Notes: generated from the sequence alone by a model not told the origin. A stretch of 64,000 nt of DNA from an uncultured Collinsella sp. (GCA_900541025.1 UQIL01000001.1:62001-126000); one strand, 5' to 3'. Shown: positions 37,595 through 45,998, numbered from the stretch's first letter. Numbers and translations are program-made.

Positions 37595-38506
37595 ATGTCC
37601 CACAATACCCTGCCGACCGTCGCTGAGCTTTCGGGCGAGATGCGCGAGCGCTTGGCCAAGGTCAAATACGTCTTTACCGACCTGGATGCCACGATGCTTG
37701 CACCCGGCTCGTGCGTGCTGCGCGACAACGACGGCAACCCCTCGACCAAACTCGTCGAGGCCGTCGTGGCGCTCGCTCGTGCTGGCATTCAGGTGGTTCC
37801 CACCTCGGGCCGCAACCGTACCATGATCCACGAGGACGCGCGCGTGCTCGGCCTCAACTCCTACATTGGTGAGATGGGCGGCCTAGTTATGTACGACCTC
37901 AAAGCCAACGATTGGGAGTATCTGACCGGCGACATGCCTTACGACCCCGCCTGCGGCCTTACTCCGCACCAGGTGATCGAGCAGACCGGCGTGTGCGAGA
38001 AGATCCTTGCCCGCTGGCCGCACAAGATCGAGTACCACAACGACATGTCGACCGGCTACAAGTACCGCGAGGTCACCGTCGGCATGCGCGGCGATGTGCC
38101 CGACGATGAGGTCCAGGCCATCCTGGACGAGGCCGGCTGCGGTCTGATCTGGGCTTGCAACGGCCATCTGACTCACCTGTCCAAGCCGACGACGCTCGAG
38201 CTCGATCGCGTCGAGGACGGTCGCGCCTTCAACATCAACCCCGCGGGCCTCAACAAAGGCGTCGCCATTGCGCGCTTCTGCGAGCACCTAGGGATCGAGC
38301 GCGAGGAGACGTTGGCGCTCGGCGATTCCGAGTCCGACTTCTACATGGCCGATCACGTGGGCACGTTCTGCCTGGTCGAGAATGGCCTGACGAGCGCCGG
38401 TGCGCCCGAGTTCTTGGCTGCTTGCGAGAACGCTTTCGTTACGCGCGGCAAAATTGTCGACGGTTGGGCGGCGACGGCAGAGCTGCTGGTCGCGGCGCGT
38501 TCGTAG
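37595..38506 (+). CDS. HAD-superfamily hydrolase (Cof-type phosphatase)
   Basis: HAD motif I is FTDLDATML (nucleophile Asp and acid Asp). Motif II is PTSGRNRT; the conserved Lys is in INPAGLNKGVAIARF, and motif IV is ALGDSESDFYMADHVG, the Cof-type pattern. A C2 cap lies between them. Substrates are probably small phosphorylated metabolites. ATG 37595 is chosen over the frame's earlier ATG because ACGGAG precedes it. Length is 303 residues. Confidence 0.85.
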   Translation: MSHNTLPTVAELSGEMRERLAKVKYVFTDLDATMLAPGSCVLRDNDGNPSTKLVEAVVALARAGIQVVPTSGRNRTMIHEDARVLGLNSYIGEMGGLVMYDLKANDWEYLTGDMPYDPACGLTPHQVIEQTGVCEKILARWPHKIEYHNDMSTGYKYREVTVGMRGDVPDDEVQAILDEAGCGLIWACNGHLTHLSKPTTLELDRVEDGRAFNINPAGLNKGVAIARFCEHLGIEREETLALGDSESDFYMADHVGTFCLVENGLTSAGAPEFLAACENAFVTRGKIVDGWAATAELLVAARS

Positions 38507-38557
38507 CGCGGCGCCGCCGCACTTGGACATGTCTTTTCGAGAGAGACTGGTGAGGTA

Positions 38558-39442
38558 ATGTCCGATATCGAGAATCCGGCAGGCGACACGCGCCCGATTG
38601 GCGTGTTCGATTCTGGTTTGGGCGGTCTGACGGTTGCGCGCGCGATTGCGACGGCGCTGCCGCACGAGTCCGTCTACTACTTTGGCGACACCAAGCGCTG
38701 TCCCTACGGCACGCGCACCGAGGATGAGGTGCGCTCGTTTGCGTTGCAGGCGGGTCGTTGGCTTTCGAAGCACGACGTCAAGATTATGGTCATCGCCTGC
38801 AACACGGCGACCGCTGCGGCCTTGCGTCTGGCCCAGCAGGTGCTCGACGTTCCCGTGATCGGCGTGATTGCGCCGGGTGCCCGTGCAGCAATCAACAGCA
38901 CGCGTACGCGTCGCGTGGGCGTGCTCGCTACCAACCTCACCATCCGCTCGGGCGCCTACACGCGCGCCATTCAGGATCTAGATGCCGGTGTCGATGTATA
39001 CGGCTGTCCTGCCTCGAGCTTTGTCGAGGTTGTCGAACACGAGCTCGCCTCGGGTGCACATCTGCAGGAACAGTGGCTTGAGAACGAGGACATCTTCGAT
39101 ACGCCTGCCGTGCGTGCGCTGGTGGGTGCCACGGTTGAGCCGCTGCGCGACCACGGTATCGATACCGTGGTGCTCGGCTGTACGCATTTCCCGCTGTTGG
39201 TGGGACCTATCCGCCATGCGCTGGGGCCTGGGGTGCGCGTCGTGAGTTCCGCCGAGGAGACCACGCGCGAGCTGACCGATATCCTCACGCGCCGCGAGCA
39301 GCTGGCGGGCGACGCGGCCGAGCCGCAGCATCGCTTTGCCACCACGTCTGACAACATTGCCGAGTTTGCGGTGGCGGGCAGTTTTATCTTTGGCCAGCCG
39401 CTCAAGAGCATTGAGCATGTCGATATCGACGAACTGAAATAG
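38558..39442 (+). CDS. murI: Glutamate racemase
   Basis: MurI makes D-glutamate for peptidoglycan. Motifs: IGVFDSGLGGLTV, FGDTKRCPYGTR, VIACNTATAAAL (first catalytic Cys) and VLGCTHFPLL (second Cys). Length is 294 residues. GGTGAGG precedes ATG 38558. The murE and murI genes lie in the same cell-wall-rich stretch. Confidence 0.95.
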   Translation: MSDIENPAGDTRPIGVFDSGLGGLTVARAIATALPHESVYYFGDTKRCPYGTRTEDEVRSFALQAGRWLSKHDVKIMVIACNTATAAALRLAQQVLDVPVIGVIAPGARAAINSTRTRRVGVLATNLTIRSGAYTRAIQDLDAGVDVYGCPASSFVEVVEHELASGAHLQEQWLENEDIFDTPAVRALVGATVEPLRDHGIDTVVLGCTHFPLLVGPIRHALGPGVRVVSSAEETTRELTDILTRREQLAGDAAEPQHRFATTSDNIAEFAVAGSFIFGQPLKSIEHVDIDELK

Positions 39443-39496
39443 ATGTGAGGCAGCCGCCAAAGCCTTCGCCACATATTTTGCCGAAAGGATATTTCT

Positions 39497-40222
39497 ATGG
39501 AGTACATGCAGGTCAACCGCGCCAACGGTCGCGCCGCCAACGAGTTGCGCCCCGTTAAGCTCACCCGTGGCGTCATGAAGCACGCCCACGGCTCGTGTTT
39601 GGCCGAGTTCGGTGACACGCGCGTGCTGTGCGCCGCCACTATCGAGGAGGGCGTGCCGGGCTGGCGAAAGGGAGCTAAGGCCGGCTGGGTGACCGCGGAA
39701 TACGCCATGCTGCCGGCGTCGACCGGCAAGCGCTGCAAGCGCGAGCACGCCAACCGCAAGGGTCGCTCCATGGAGATCGAGCGCCTCATTGGCCGCAGCC
39801 TGCGTACCGTCGTCAACATGAAGGCGCTCGGCGAGTACACCGTCACCGTCGACTGCGATGTGATTCAGGCCGATGGCGGCACGCGTACAGCGAGCATCAC
39901 CGGCGCCTGGGTGGCGCTGCACGACGCCCTCGCCATGTGGGTCGAGGCGGGCAAGATCGAGCGCATCCCGCTTACCGGCCAGGTGGCTGCCATCTCTATG
40001 GGCGTTGTCGACGGCAATACGCTGCTTGACCTCGATTATTCCGAGGACAGTCATGCCGAGGTCGACATGAACCTCGTCGCCACCGATACCGGTGAGATGA
40101 TCGAGCTCCAGGGCACCGGCGAGCAGGCGCCCTTCGACCGTAAGCGCCTCAACGCCCTGCTCGACCTGGGCGACAAAGGTATCGCCGAGCTCATCGAGCT
40201 TCAGCGCCAAGCCCTCGCCTAA
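39497..40222 (+). CDS. rph: Ribonuclease PH
   Basis: RNase PH trims tRNA 3' ends by phosphorolysis. Signatures: [43 protein letters not shown], the RxxSTxxR-like LPASTGKR with [34 protein letters not shown] and [27 protein letters not shown]. Length is 241 residues. A start at ATG 39506 is also possible. Confidence 0.96.
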   Translation: MEYMQVNRANGRAANELRPVKLTRGVMKHAHGSCLAEFGDTRVLCAATIEEGVPGWRKGAKAGWVTAEYAMLPASTGKRCKREHANRKGRSMEIERLIGRSLRTVVNMKALGEYTVTVDCDVIQADGGTRTASITGAWVALHDALAMWVEAGKIERIPLTGQVAAISMGVVDGNTLLDLDYSEDSHAEVDMNLVATDTGEMIELQGTGEQAPFDRKRLNALLDLGDKGIAELIELQRQALA

Positions 40223-40275
40223 CCTGCCAAATAGGGACAGGTTTATTTTGGTAGGTTTTATCTGCTGAAATGCTG
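40222..40275 (+). repeat. CCTGCCAAAA/GGGACAGG repeat, copy 3
   Basis: ACCTGCCAAAT (40222-40232) and ATTTTGGTAGGT (40245-40256) flank AGGGACAGGTTT. The trailing TTTATCTGCTGAAA matches copies 1 and 2. It lies between rph and rdgB. Confidence 0.75.
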
Positions 40276-40363
40276 CGTTGAAAGGTCCGATCGCCTGAGA
40301 GGGGAGAGGCCAAGTGCCCAAACGCCTCTCACGCGGCTTGCTATAGAGACAAGGAGGCCAGTT

Positions 40364-41005
40364 ATGGCACTTGAGAAGATCGACATCGACACCCTCGACC
40401 CGGCGGCGACCATCGTCGTGGCAACCGGAAACGCTCATAAGCTCACCGAGATCGAGGCCATTTTGGGCAAGGTCATGCCCGAGGTGCGCTTTGTGGCGCT
40501 CGGCCAGCTGGGCGATTTTGAGGACCCCGAGGAAAACGGCACGACGTTTTTGGAGAACGCCATCATCAAGGCGCAGGCTGCGGTCGAGGAGACGGGCCTT
40601 ATGGCCATTGCCGACGATTCGGGCTTGGTCGTCGACGCGCTGGACGGCGAGCCTGGCGTGTATAGCGCGCGCTATGCGGGCGTGCACGGAGACGATGCCG
40701 CCAACAACGCCAAGCTTCTCGTGAATCTGGAGGGCGTGGCCGACGAGGACCGCACCGCGCGCTTTATGAGCGTCGTCGCGCTCATCGACACGGACGGTTT
40801 GGTCACCTATGGCGAGGGCGCCTGCGAGGGCGTTATCGCACACGAGGGCCGCGGCGATCACGGCTTTGGCTACGACCCGCTGTTTCTGCCGGTCGACACG
40901 CCGGGCAAGACCATGGCCGAGCTGACGGCTGACGAGAAGAACGCCATCAGCCATCGATTCCATGCGCTCGAGCACCTATCCGCCAAGCTGACGGGCGAGG
41001 AGTAG
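40364..41005 (+). CDS. rdgB: Non-canonical purine NTP pyrophosphatase (RdgB/HAM1)
   Basis: The enzyme removes ITP, dITP and XTP. Motifs: VVATGNAHKLTEIEAIL, DDSGLVVDALDGEPGVYSARYAG, and GRGDHGFGYDPLFLP with AELTADEKNAISHR. Length is 213 residues. AAGGAGG precedes ATG 40364. The rph-rdgB order is common. dtd follows after three bases. Confidence 0.95.
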   Translation: MALEKIDIDTLDPAATIVVATGNAHKLTEIEAILGKVMPEVRFVALGQLGDFEDPEENGTTFLENAIIKAQAAVEETGLMAIADDSGLVVDALDGEPGVYSARYAGVHGDDAANNAKLLVNLEGVADEDRTARFMSVVALIDTDGLVTYGEGACEGVIAHEGRGDHGFGYDPLFLPVDTPGKTMAELTADEKNAISHRFHALEHLSAKLTGEE

Positions 41006-41008
41006 GCC

Positions 41009-41455
41009 ATGCGTGCGGTGGTGCAGCGCGTGCTTAACGCCGGCGTGACGGTCGACGGCGAGTGCGTGGGCCGCATTGGACGCGGCTACCTGGTGCTGCT
41101 GGGTGTAGGCCATGGCGATACGCGTGCCGAGGCCGACAAGCTGTGGGGCAAGCTCCGCGGCCTGCGCATCAACGAGGATGAGAACGGCAAGACCAATCTG
41201 GCGCTTGCCGATGTCGACGGCGAGGTGCTCGTGGTGTCGCAGTTCACGCTGTTCGCTGACTGCCGCCACGGTCGCCGTCCGTCGTTTACGGATGCCGGCG
41301 CGCCCGATGTTGCCAACGAGCTCTACGAGTACTTCCTGACGCTCGTTCGTCAAGATGTCGAACACGTGGCGCACGGCATCTTTGGCGCCGATATGAAAGT
41401 CGATCTTGTCAACGACGGTCCGTTCACCATCGTCCTCGATACCGACAATCTTTAG
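41009..41455 (+). CDS. dtd: D-aminoacyl-tRNA deacylase
   Basis: Dtd clears D-amino acids from tRNA. The 148-residue protein begins [18 protein letters not shown], with [34 protein letters not shown] and the [14 protein letters not shown] end region, all typical. Usual DTD has G-x-P near the end; here [22 protein letters not shown] of the rdgB end serves as ribosome binding site. Confidence 0.95.
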   Translation: MRAVVQRVLNAGVTVDGECVGRIGRGYLVLLGVGHGDTRAEADKLWGKLRGLRINEDENGKTNLALADVDGEVLVVSQFTLFADCRHGRRPSFTDAGAPDVANELYEYFLTLVRQDVEHVAHGIFGADMKVDLVNDGPFTIVLDTDNL

Positions 41456-41483
41456 GTTACGCGGTTTTACCAAACCGCGTAAC
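41456..41483. repeat. GTTACGCGGTTT hairpin repeat, copy 1
   Basis: Perfect 12-bp arms (41456-41467 with 41472-41483) and a 4-base loop directly follow dtd. A near-identical hairpin follows lysS at 45974-45998. There is no T tail. Confidence 0.7.
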
Positions 41484-41513
41484 AACTGGTCATGCGAGGT
41501 TGTCGTCTGGTAC

Positions 41514-41540
41514 GTATTTGGGATGGGGCTTTTTTAGCTA
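41514..41540 (+). repeat. GGGATGGGGCTTTTTTAGCTAC repeat half-element
   Basis: TATTTGGGATGGGGCT followed by a T run and TAGCTAC matches one arm of the 127-base element at 27517-27643 with few differences. The partner arm is absent. Confidence 0.6.
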
Positions 41541-41541
41541 C

Positions 41542-41571
41542 TTGCGTATGACGGCAGCAGGGTGCTATAGT
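41542..41571 (+). promoter_or_regulatory. Promoter of veg-ispE
   Basis: TTGCGT (41542-41547), 18-base spacer, TATAGT (41566-41571) preceded by the extended -10 TGC. Confidence 0.65.
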
Positions 41572-41591
41572 ATTAGAGTTTTGTCTATCTT

Positions 41592-41611
41592 AGGGGTATT
41601 ATCCCCTTTTT
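41592..41611 (+). terminator. Short leader hairpin with T tail before veg
   Basis: AGGGG (41592-41596) pairs with CCCCT (41603-41607), then TTTT. It lies about 15 bases after the predicted transcription start and could attenuate veg-ispE. Confidence 0.5.
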
Positions 41612-41638
41612 GAATTGCACCTTCTGGAGGCCCTGTTC

Positions 41639-41935
41639 ATGGAAGAGATGGAAGTCAATCACGTCGACGACATCCACGAGAAGCTGACCGATATGGTGGG
41701 CGATCGCGTCAAGGTTAAGGCCAACATGGGCCGCACCCGCGTTGTCGAGCGCATGGGCACCATCAAGAGCGTCCACCCCGCCGTCTTTATCGTCGAGGTT
41801 GACGAGCGTCGTGGCCGCAAGTCGCGTCAGTCCTACCAGTATATCGATGTGCTCACCGGTCAGGTCGAGCTGTTCGACCCCGAGAGCGGCGAGCACATCT
41901 TTACCCCGCTCGGCAATCAGCTCGAGGAGCATTAA
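41639..41935 (+). CDS. Veg family protein (DUF1021)
   Basis: This 98-residue protein has the Veg pattern: VGDRVKVKANMGRTRVVERMGTI, VFIVEVDERRGRKSRQSYQYIDVLTGQVEL. Veg of Bacillus affects biofilm and spore outgrowth; the role in non-sporing Actinobacteria is unknown. ATG 41639 is chosen because TGGAGG (41625-41630) precedes it, rather than an upstream TTG. It overlaps in regulation with ispE, whose ribosome binding site is in its last codons; the veg-ispE order is conserved in Firmicutes. Confidence 0.92.
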   Translation: MEEMEVNHVDDIHEKLTDMVGDRVKVKANMGRTRVVERMGTIKSVHPAVFIVEVDERRGRKSRQSYQYIDVLTGQVELFDPESGEHIFTPLGNQLEEH

Positions 41936-41937
41936 CG

Positions 41938-42834
41938 GTGGCCGATCGGTCCCTGACTCTTTCCGCGCCGGCAAAGATTAACCTCTACCTGGGGGTTCAT
42001 ACCGAGCGCGATGACCGCGGCTACCACAGGGTCGATTCCCTGATGGCGGCCGTCGGTCTTTCCGATACCGTGACGGTCACGCCGTCGCAGGCGCTGACCG
42101 TCCAGACGGTTCCAGCATCAGATTTTCCCATGCAAAAGAATACGGCGTATCGGGCTGCGGTTGCTATGGCCGAGCATTATGGTCGCGAGGCAAACATCTG
42201 CGTGACGATTGAGAAGCGCATTCCATTGTGCGCCGGCTTGGGCGGCCCCTCGACGGATGCGGCCGCGGTCATTGTCGCCTTGGCAGAGCTCTGGGGCATT
42301 GATCGCACCGACCCAGCGCTCGACGATATTGCGCGGGGCATTGGTGCTGACGTCCCGTTCTTTTTGCACGCGAGTCCTGCGTTCTACGTAGGTGGGGGAG
42401 ACGTGCTGGCAACTGAGTACCCCGCGCTGCCCGCGACGCCTGTCGTACTGGTTAAGCCGCGGGAGGCGAGCGTTTCGACAATTGAAGCCTATCGACGTTT
42501 TGACGAGGCCCCGGTGCCTGCGGACAAGCTCGGCGCGATAGCTTCTGCCTTGCGTGCTGGTGATGCCGAGACGGCATATGCGCTCATCCATAACAACCTG
42601 GGTATCATTTCCGCACAGATGGAGCCGCAGATTCAAACGGTTCTCGATTGGCTGCGTAAACAGGACGGCACCGTTGCTGTAGATGTGTGCGGATCGGGTG
42701 CCTGCTCGTTTGCCATTTGCGACACTGCCGCCACGGCCGAAAGGCTTGCCGACGCTGTCCAGCAAAATGGCTGGTGGGCCTGCGCGACTGAGCTCATTCC
42801 CAACACGGTTCAAATCGACGCGCCAAAGAAATAA
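41938..42834 (+). CDS. ispE: 4-diphosphocytidyl-2-C-methyl-D-erythritol kinase
   Basis: IspE phosphorylates CDP-ME in the MEP isoprenoid pathway. It has the GHMP start LSAPAKINLYLGVH, the P-loop region KRIPLCAGLGGPSTDAAAVI and ARGIGADVPFFL, with the C-terminal VCGSGACSFAI. The usual G-G-G-S-S of the P-loop reads G-G-P-S-T here, an unusual substitution. The start is GTG 41938, three bases after veg, with GAGGAG eight bases before. Length is 298 residues. Confidence 0.93.
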   Translation: MADRSLTLSAPAKINLYLGVHTERDDRGYHRVDSLMAAVGLSDTVTVTPSQALTVQTVPASDFPMQKNTAYRAAVAMAEHYGREANICVTIEKRIPLCAGLGGPSTDAAAVIVALAELWGIDRTDPALDDIARGIGADVPFFLHASPAFYVGGGDVLATEYPALPATPVVLVKPREASVSTIEAYRRFDEAPVPADKLGAIASALRAGDAETAYALIHNNLGIISAQMEPQIQTVLDWLRKQDGTVAVDVCGSGACSFAICDTAATAERLADAVQQNGWWACATELIPNTVQIDAPKK

Positions 42835-42883
42835 AAATTTCTCTAGCACGCGGCGAAAATCTTTGTTACTATAGTCGAGCTAA

Positions 42884-42960
42884 CGGGTTGTGGCTCAGTT
42901 TGGTAGAGCACTGCGTTCGGGACGCAGGGGTCGCTGGTTCAAATCCAGTCAACCCGACCA
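42884..42960 (+). tRNA. tRNA-Pro (CGG anticodon)
   Basis: The 77-base tRNA has acceptor CGGGTTG/CAACCCG, discriminator A and encoded CCA. The anticodon stem-loop CTGCG-TTCGGGA-CGCAG gives CGG for proline, and the T arm is CTGGTTCAAATCCAG. TATAGT at 42870-42875 is too close to be a standard -10 unless the start is at the tRNA 5' end. Confidence 0.95.
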
Positions 42961-42971
42961 GAGCATGAGGA

Positions 42972-42999
42972 GGGACCGCTTCTTGCGGTCCCTTTTTTT
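42972..42999 (+). terminator. Terminator after tRNA-Pro
   Basis: Perfect 8-bp stem GGGACCGC (42972-42979) with 42985-42992, followed by seven T. Confidence 0.92.
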
Positions 43000-43007
43000 A
43001 GCTAGTG

Positions 43008-43036
43008 TTGTGATACCGCGATACCCGCGGTATACT
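43008..43036 (+). promoter_or_regulatory. tatA promoter with overlapping dyad operator
   Basis: TTGTGA (43008-43013), 17-base spacer, TATACT (43031-43036). The spacer holds ATACCGCG (43013-43020), ATACC, CGCGGTAT (43026-43033), a perfect 8-base dyad touching both promoter boxes. A repressor site is likely. Confidence 0.7.
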
Positions 43037-43072
43037 CATTCGAGCTTGTCTCGCTGTATTGTGGAGGTCTAC

Positions 43073-43348
43073 ATGTTTGGACTGAGGGCTCCTGAGCTCA
43101 TCATTATTCTCGTCGTTGTCCTGATTATCTTCGGGCCCAAGAACCTGCCGAAGCTCGGCAAGTCCCTCGGCTCTACCGTCAAGAATATCCGCGAGGGTAT
43201 GGAGGGCGACGATAAGGCCGAGACCAAGCAGGCCGAGGAGGTCGTGGTCGAGCAGTCCGAGGAGGACAAGGAGATCGCTGAGCTCGAGGCCAAGCTCGCT
43301 GCTGCCAAGAAGAAGCAGGCAGAGGACAGCGACGCGGACGCAGAGTAG
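43073..43348 (+). CDS. tatA: Twin-arginine translocase subunit TatA/TatE
   Basis: The 91-residue protein has the TatA order: a short N-terminal end, one membrane helix (ELIIILVVVLIIF), the hinge GPKNLPKLGKSLG, an amphipathic helix and an acidic Lys/Glu-rich tail. It forms the pore of the Tat export system. ATG 43073 has GGAGG at 43063-43067. No tatC is in the window. Confidence 0.93.
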   Translation: MFGLRAPELIIILVVVLIIFGPKNLPKLGKSLGSTVKNIREGMEGDDKAETKQAEEVVVEQSEEDKEIAELEAKLAAAKKKQAEDSDADAE

Positions 43349-43373
43349 TCCCATCCCTTTGGGGTGAGCACCT

Positions 43374-43413
43374 GACCGGCTTGCCCGCAGGCTAGCCGGT
43401 CTTTTTCGTTTTG
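43374..43413 (+). terminator. Terminator after tatA
   Basis: GACCGGCT (43374-43381) pairs with 43394-43401, followed by TTTTTCGTTTT. A TTGACA box follows at 43414-43419 but no -10 at normal spacing was found. Confidence 0.85.
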
Positions 43414-43454
43414 TTGACAGTTGATTGTTTTATCAGAGTTGGGGAGATATCCGT

Positions 43455-43925
43455 ATGGACGCAAGCCAGATCGTACTGACCGCTGAGGGCCGCCAGAAGC
43501 TCGTCGAGGAGCTCGCTTGGCGTGAGGGCGATTACGCCAAGGAGATCGTCGAGGACATCAAGGAAGCCCGCGCGTTCGGCGACCTTTCGGAGAACTCCGA
43601 GTACGACGCCGCTAAGGACAAGCAGGCCCAGAACGCCGCTCGTATTGCCGAGATCCAGGCCATCCTCGCCAACGCTCAGGTTGCTGCCACCACGGGCGAC
43701 CTGACCGTCTCCATCGGTTCCACCGTTTCGCTGATTGATCCCAACGGCGAGGTCATGGAAGTCACGCTCGTCGGTACCACCGAGACCAACTCGCTCGAGC
43801 ACAAGATTTCCAACGAGTCTCCGGTCGGTCACGCCATCATTGGTCACGGCGAGGGCGACTCCGTCGAGGTCGTTACGCCTTCCGGCAAGACTCGCGTCTA
43901 CACCATCGCCAAGATCGCACGCTAG
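43455..43925 (+). CDS. greA: Transcription elongation factor GreA
   Basis: GreA rescues backtracked RNA polymerase. The 156-residue protein has the N-terminal coiled coil with LTAEGRQKLVEELAW and the tip residues ARAFGDLSENSEYDAAKDKQA (Asp-Glu at the tip), and the C-terminal SPVGHAIIGHGEGDSVEVVTPSG. ATG 43455 has GGGGAG upstream, preferred over the earlier in-frame ATG 43425. greA-lysS is a common order. Confidence 0.96.
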   Translation: MDASQIVLTAEGRQKLVEELAWREGDYAKEIVEDIKEARAFGDLSENSEYDAAKDKQAQNAARIAEIQAILANAQVAATTGDLTVSIGSTVSLIDPNGEVMEVTLVGTTETNSLEHKISNESPVGHAIIGHGEGDSVEVVTPSGKTRVYTIAKIAR

Positions 43926-43953
43926 ACCACGGTCCCGCGTAAAGGTATGTTTT

Positions 43954-43987
43954 CGCTCCCTGGGGCCGAATCCTGGGGAGCGTTTTA
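43954..43987 (+). terminator. Terminator between greA and lysS
   Basis: CGCTCCC (43954-43960) pairs with GGGAGCG (43976-43982), followed by TTTT. Some read-through into lysS is possible. Confidence 0.7.
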
Positions 43988-44004
43988 GTTTGAGGAGCTA
44001 ACTT

Positions 44005-45969
44005 ATGGCAGAGAACCAGAACGCCGCCGATCAGGCATCGACGCTCAACGACGAGCGCGCCACCCGCCTGGCCAAGCGCGCCGCCCTGTTCGAGGCGGGC
44101 CAGAACCCCTATCCTGAGCACTCTGAGCTTGAGGACTACGTCGCCGATATCGAGGCTAAGTACGCCGAGCTTGCCGATGGCGAGGACACCGAGGACGTCG
44201 TGAAGATCGCTGGCCGTGTGGTCGCCAAGCGCGGTCAGGGCAAGATCATGTTCATCGTCGTGCGCGATGCGACTGCCGAGATTCAGCTGTTCTGCCGCAT
44301 CAACGACATGGACGAGGCTGCCTGGAGTACGCTCAAGGCCCTCGACCTGGGCGACATCCTGGGCGTGACCGGCGTGGTCGTGCGCACCCAGCGTGGCCAG
44401 CTTTCCGTTGCCCCTAAGAGCGCGACTCTGCTTGCCAAGGCCGTTCGTCCGCTGCCCGAGAAGTTCCACGGTCTTTCCGATAAGGAGACCCGCTATCGCC
44501 AGCGCTATGTCGACCTGATCGCCAACGACGACGTTCGCGAGACCTTCCGTAAGCGTTCGCAGATTCTCTCCACCTTCCGTCGCTTTATGGAGTCCGACGG
44601 CTACATGGAGGTCGAGACCCCCATCCTGCAGACCATCCAAGGCGGCGCTACTGCCAAGCCGTTCATTACCCACTTCAACGCGCTCGATCAGGAGTGCTAC
44701 CTGCGTATTGCCACCGAGCTGCACCTCAAGCGCTGCATCGTCGGTGGTTTTGAGCGCGTGTTCGAGATCGGCCGCATCTTCCGTAACGAGGGCATGGACC
44801 TTACCCACAACCCCGAGTTCACCACGATGGAGGCCTACCGTGCCTTCTCCGACCTCGAGGGCATGAAGGCACTCGCCCAAGGTGTCATCAAGGCTGCCAA
44901 CAAGGCCATCGGCAACCCCGAGGTCATCGAGTACCAGGGCCAGACCATCGACCTTTCTGGTGAGTGGGCCAGCCGTCCCATGACCGACATCGTCTCCGAC
45001 GTGCTCGGCAAGCAGGTCACCATCGACACGCCGGTCGAGGAGCTTGCTGCCGCCGCGCGCGAGAAGGGCCTGGAGATCAAGCCCGAGTGGACTGCCGGCA
45101 AGATCATCGCCGAGATTTACGATGAGCTGGGCGAGGACACCATCGTCAACCCCACGTTCGTGTGCGATTACCCCATCGAGGTCAGCCCGCTCGCCAAGCG
45201 TTTTGAGGACGACCCGCGTTTGACCCACCGCTTTGAGCTGGTCATCGCCGGCCACGAGTACGCCAACGCATTCTCCGAGCTCAACGACCCGGTCGACCAG
45301 GCTGAGCGCTTTGCTGCCCAGATGGCCGAGAAGGCCGGCGGCGACGATGAGGCTATGGAGTATGACGAGGACTACGTGCGCGCCCTCGAGTACGGTATGC
45401 CTCCCGCGGGCGGCATTGGCATTGGTATCGACCGCGTGGTCATGCTGCTTACTAACCAGGCTTCTATCCGCGACGTCCTGCTGTTCCCGCACATGAAGCC
45501 CGAGAAGGGTTTCCAGTCCGGTGCCGCTGCCGCCAAGGCTGCCGAGGCCGGCAACGCCGCGAGCCCATTCGTTACGTCGCTTAAGCCCACGCTCGATTAC
45601 TCCAAGATCGCCGTTGAGCCGCTGTTTGAGGAGTTCGTCGACTTTGATACCTTCTCCAAGAGCGATTTCCGCGCTGTGAAGGTCAAGGCATGCGAGGCCG
45701 TCAAGAAGTCCAAGAAGCTGCTGAACTTTACGCTCGACGACGGTACCGGTACCGACCGCACTATCCTCTCCGGTATTCACGCTTATTACGAGCCCGAGGA
45801 CCTGGTCGGCAAGACCTTGCTCGCCATCACCAACCTGCCTCCGCGCAAGATGATGGGTATTCCCAGCTGCGGCATGCTGATCAGCGCTGTCCACGAGGAG
45901 GAGGGCGAGGAGCGTCTCAACCTGATCCAGCTCGACGCCTCCATCCCCGCCGGCGCAAAGATGTACTAA
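44005..45969 (+). CDS. lysS: Lysyl-tRNA synthetase with C-terminal EMAP/Trbp111 tRNA-binding domain
   Basis: The class II LysRS part (about 1-510) has an OB anticodon domain (VKIAGRVVAKRGQGKIMFIVV), motif 1 region RSQILSTFRRFM, motif 2 IFRNEGMDLTHNPEFTTMEAY and motif 3 GIGIGIDRVVMLLTNQASIRDVLLFP. An Ala-rich linker (about 510-530) leads to an EMAP/Trbp111 domain (about 545-654) with FSKSDFRAVKVKACEAVKKSKKLL, ILSGIHAYYEPEDLVGK and GIPSCGMLISA. This domain is usual on MetRS C-termini, not LysRS. At 654 residues it is about 150 longer than a normal LysRS. The extra domain should raise tRNA affinity. GAGGAG precedes ATG 44005. Confidence 0.95.
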   Translation: MAENQNAADQASTLNDERATRLAKRAALFEAGQNPYPEHSELEDYVADIEAKYAELADGEDTEDVVKIAGRVVAKRGQGKIMFIVVRDATAEIQLFCRINDMDEAAWSTLKALDLGDILGVTGVVVRTQRGQLSVAPKSATLLAKAVRPLPEKFHGLSDKETRYRQRYVDLIANDDVRETFRKRSQILSTFRRFMESDGYMEVETPILQTIQGGATAKPFITHFNALDQECYLRIATELHLKRCIVGGFERVFEIGRIFRNEGMDLTHNPEFTTMEAYRAFSDLEGMKALAQGVIKAANKAIGNPEVIEYQGQTIDLSGEWASRPMTDIVSDVLGKQVTIDTPVEELAAAAREKGLEIKPEWTAGKIIAEIYDELGEDTIVNPTFVCDYPIEVSPLAKRFEDDPRLTHRFELVIAGHEYANAFSELNDPVDQAERFAAQMAEKAGGDDEAMEYDEDYVRALEYGMPPAGGIGIGIDRVVMLLTNQASIRDVLLFPHMKPEKGFQSGAAAAKAAEAGNAASPFVTSLKPTLDYSKIAVEPLFEEFVDFDTFSKSDFRAVKVKACEAVKKSKKLLNFTLDDGTGTDRTILSGIHAYYEPEDLVGKTLLAITNLPPRKMMGIPSCGMLISAVHEEEGEERLNLIQLDASIPAGAKMY

Positions 45970-45973
45970 CTTG

Positions 45974-45998
45974 TTACGCGGTTCTACGAACCGCGTAA
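45974..45998. repeat. TTACGCGGTTC hairpin repeat, copy 2
   Basis: Perfect 11-bp arms (45974-45984 with 45988-45998) and a 3-base loop directly follow lysS; same family as 41456-41483. Confidence 0.7.

Noticed and set aside
43414..43442. greA promoter at TTGACA 43414
   Set aside because: A perfect -35 box is present but no -10 box lies at 16-18 bases.
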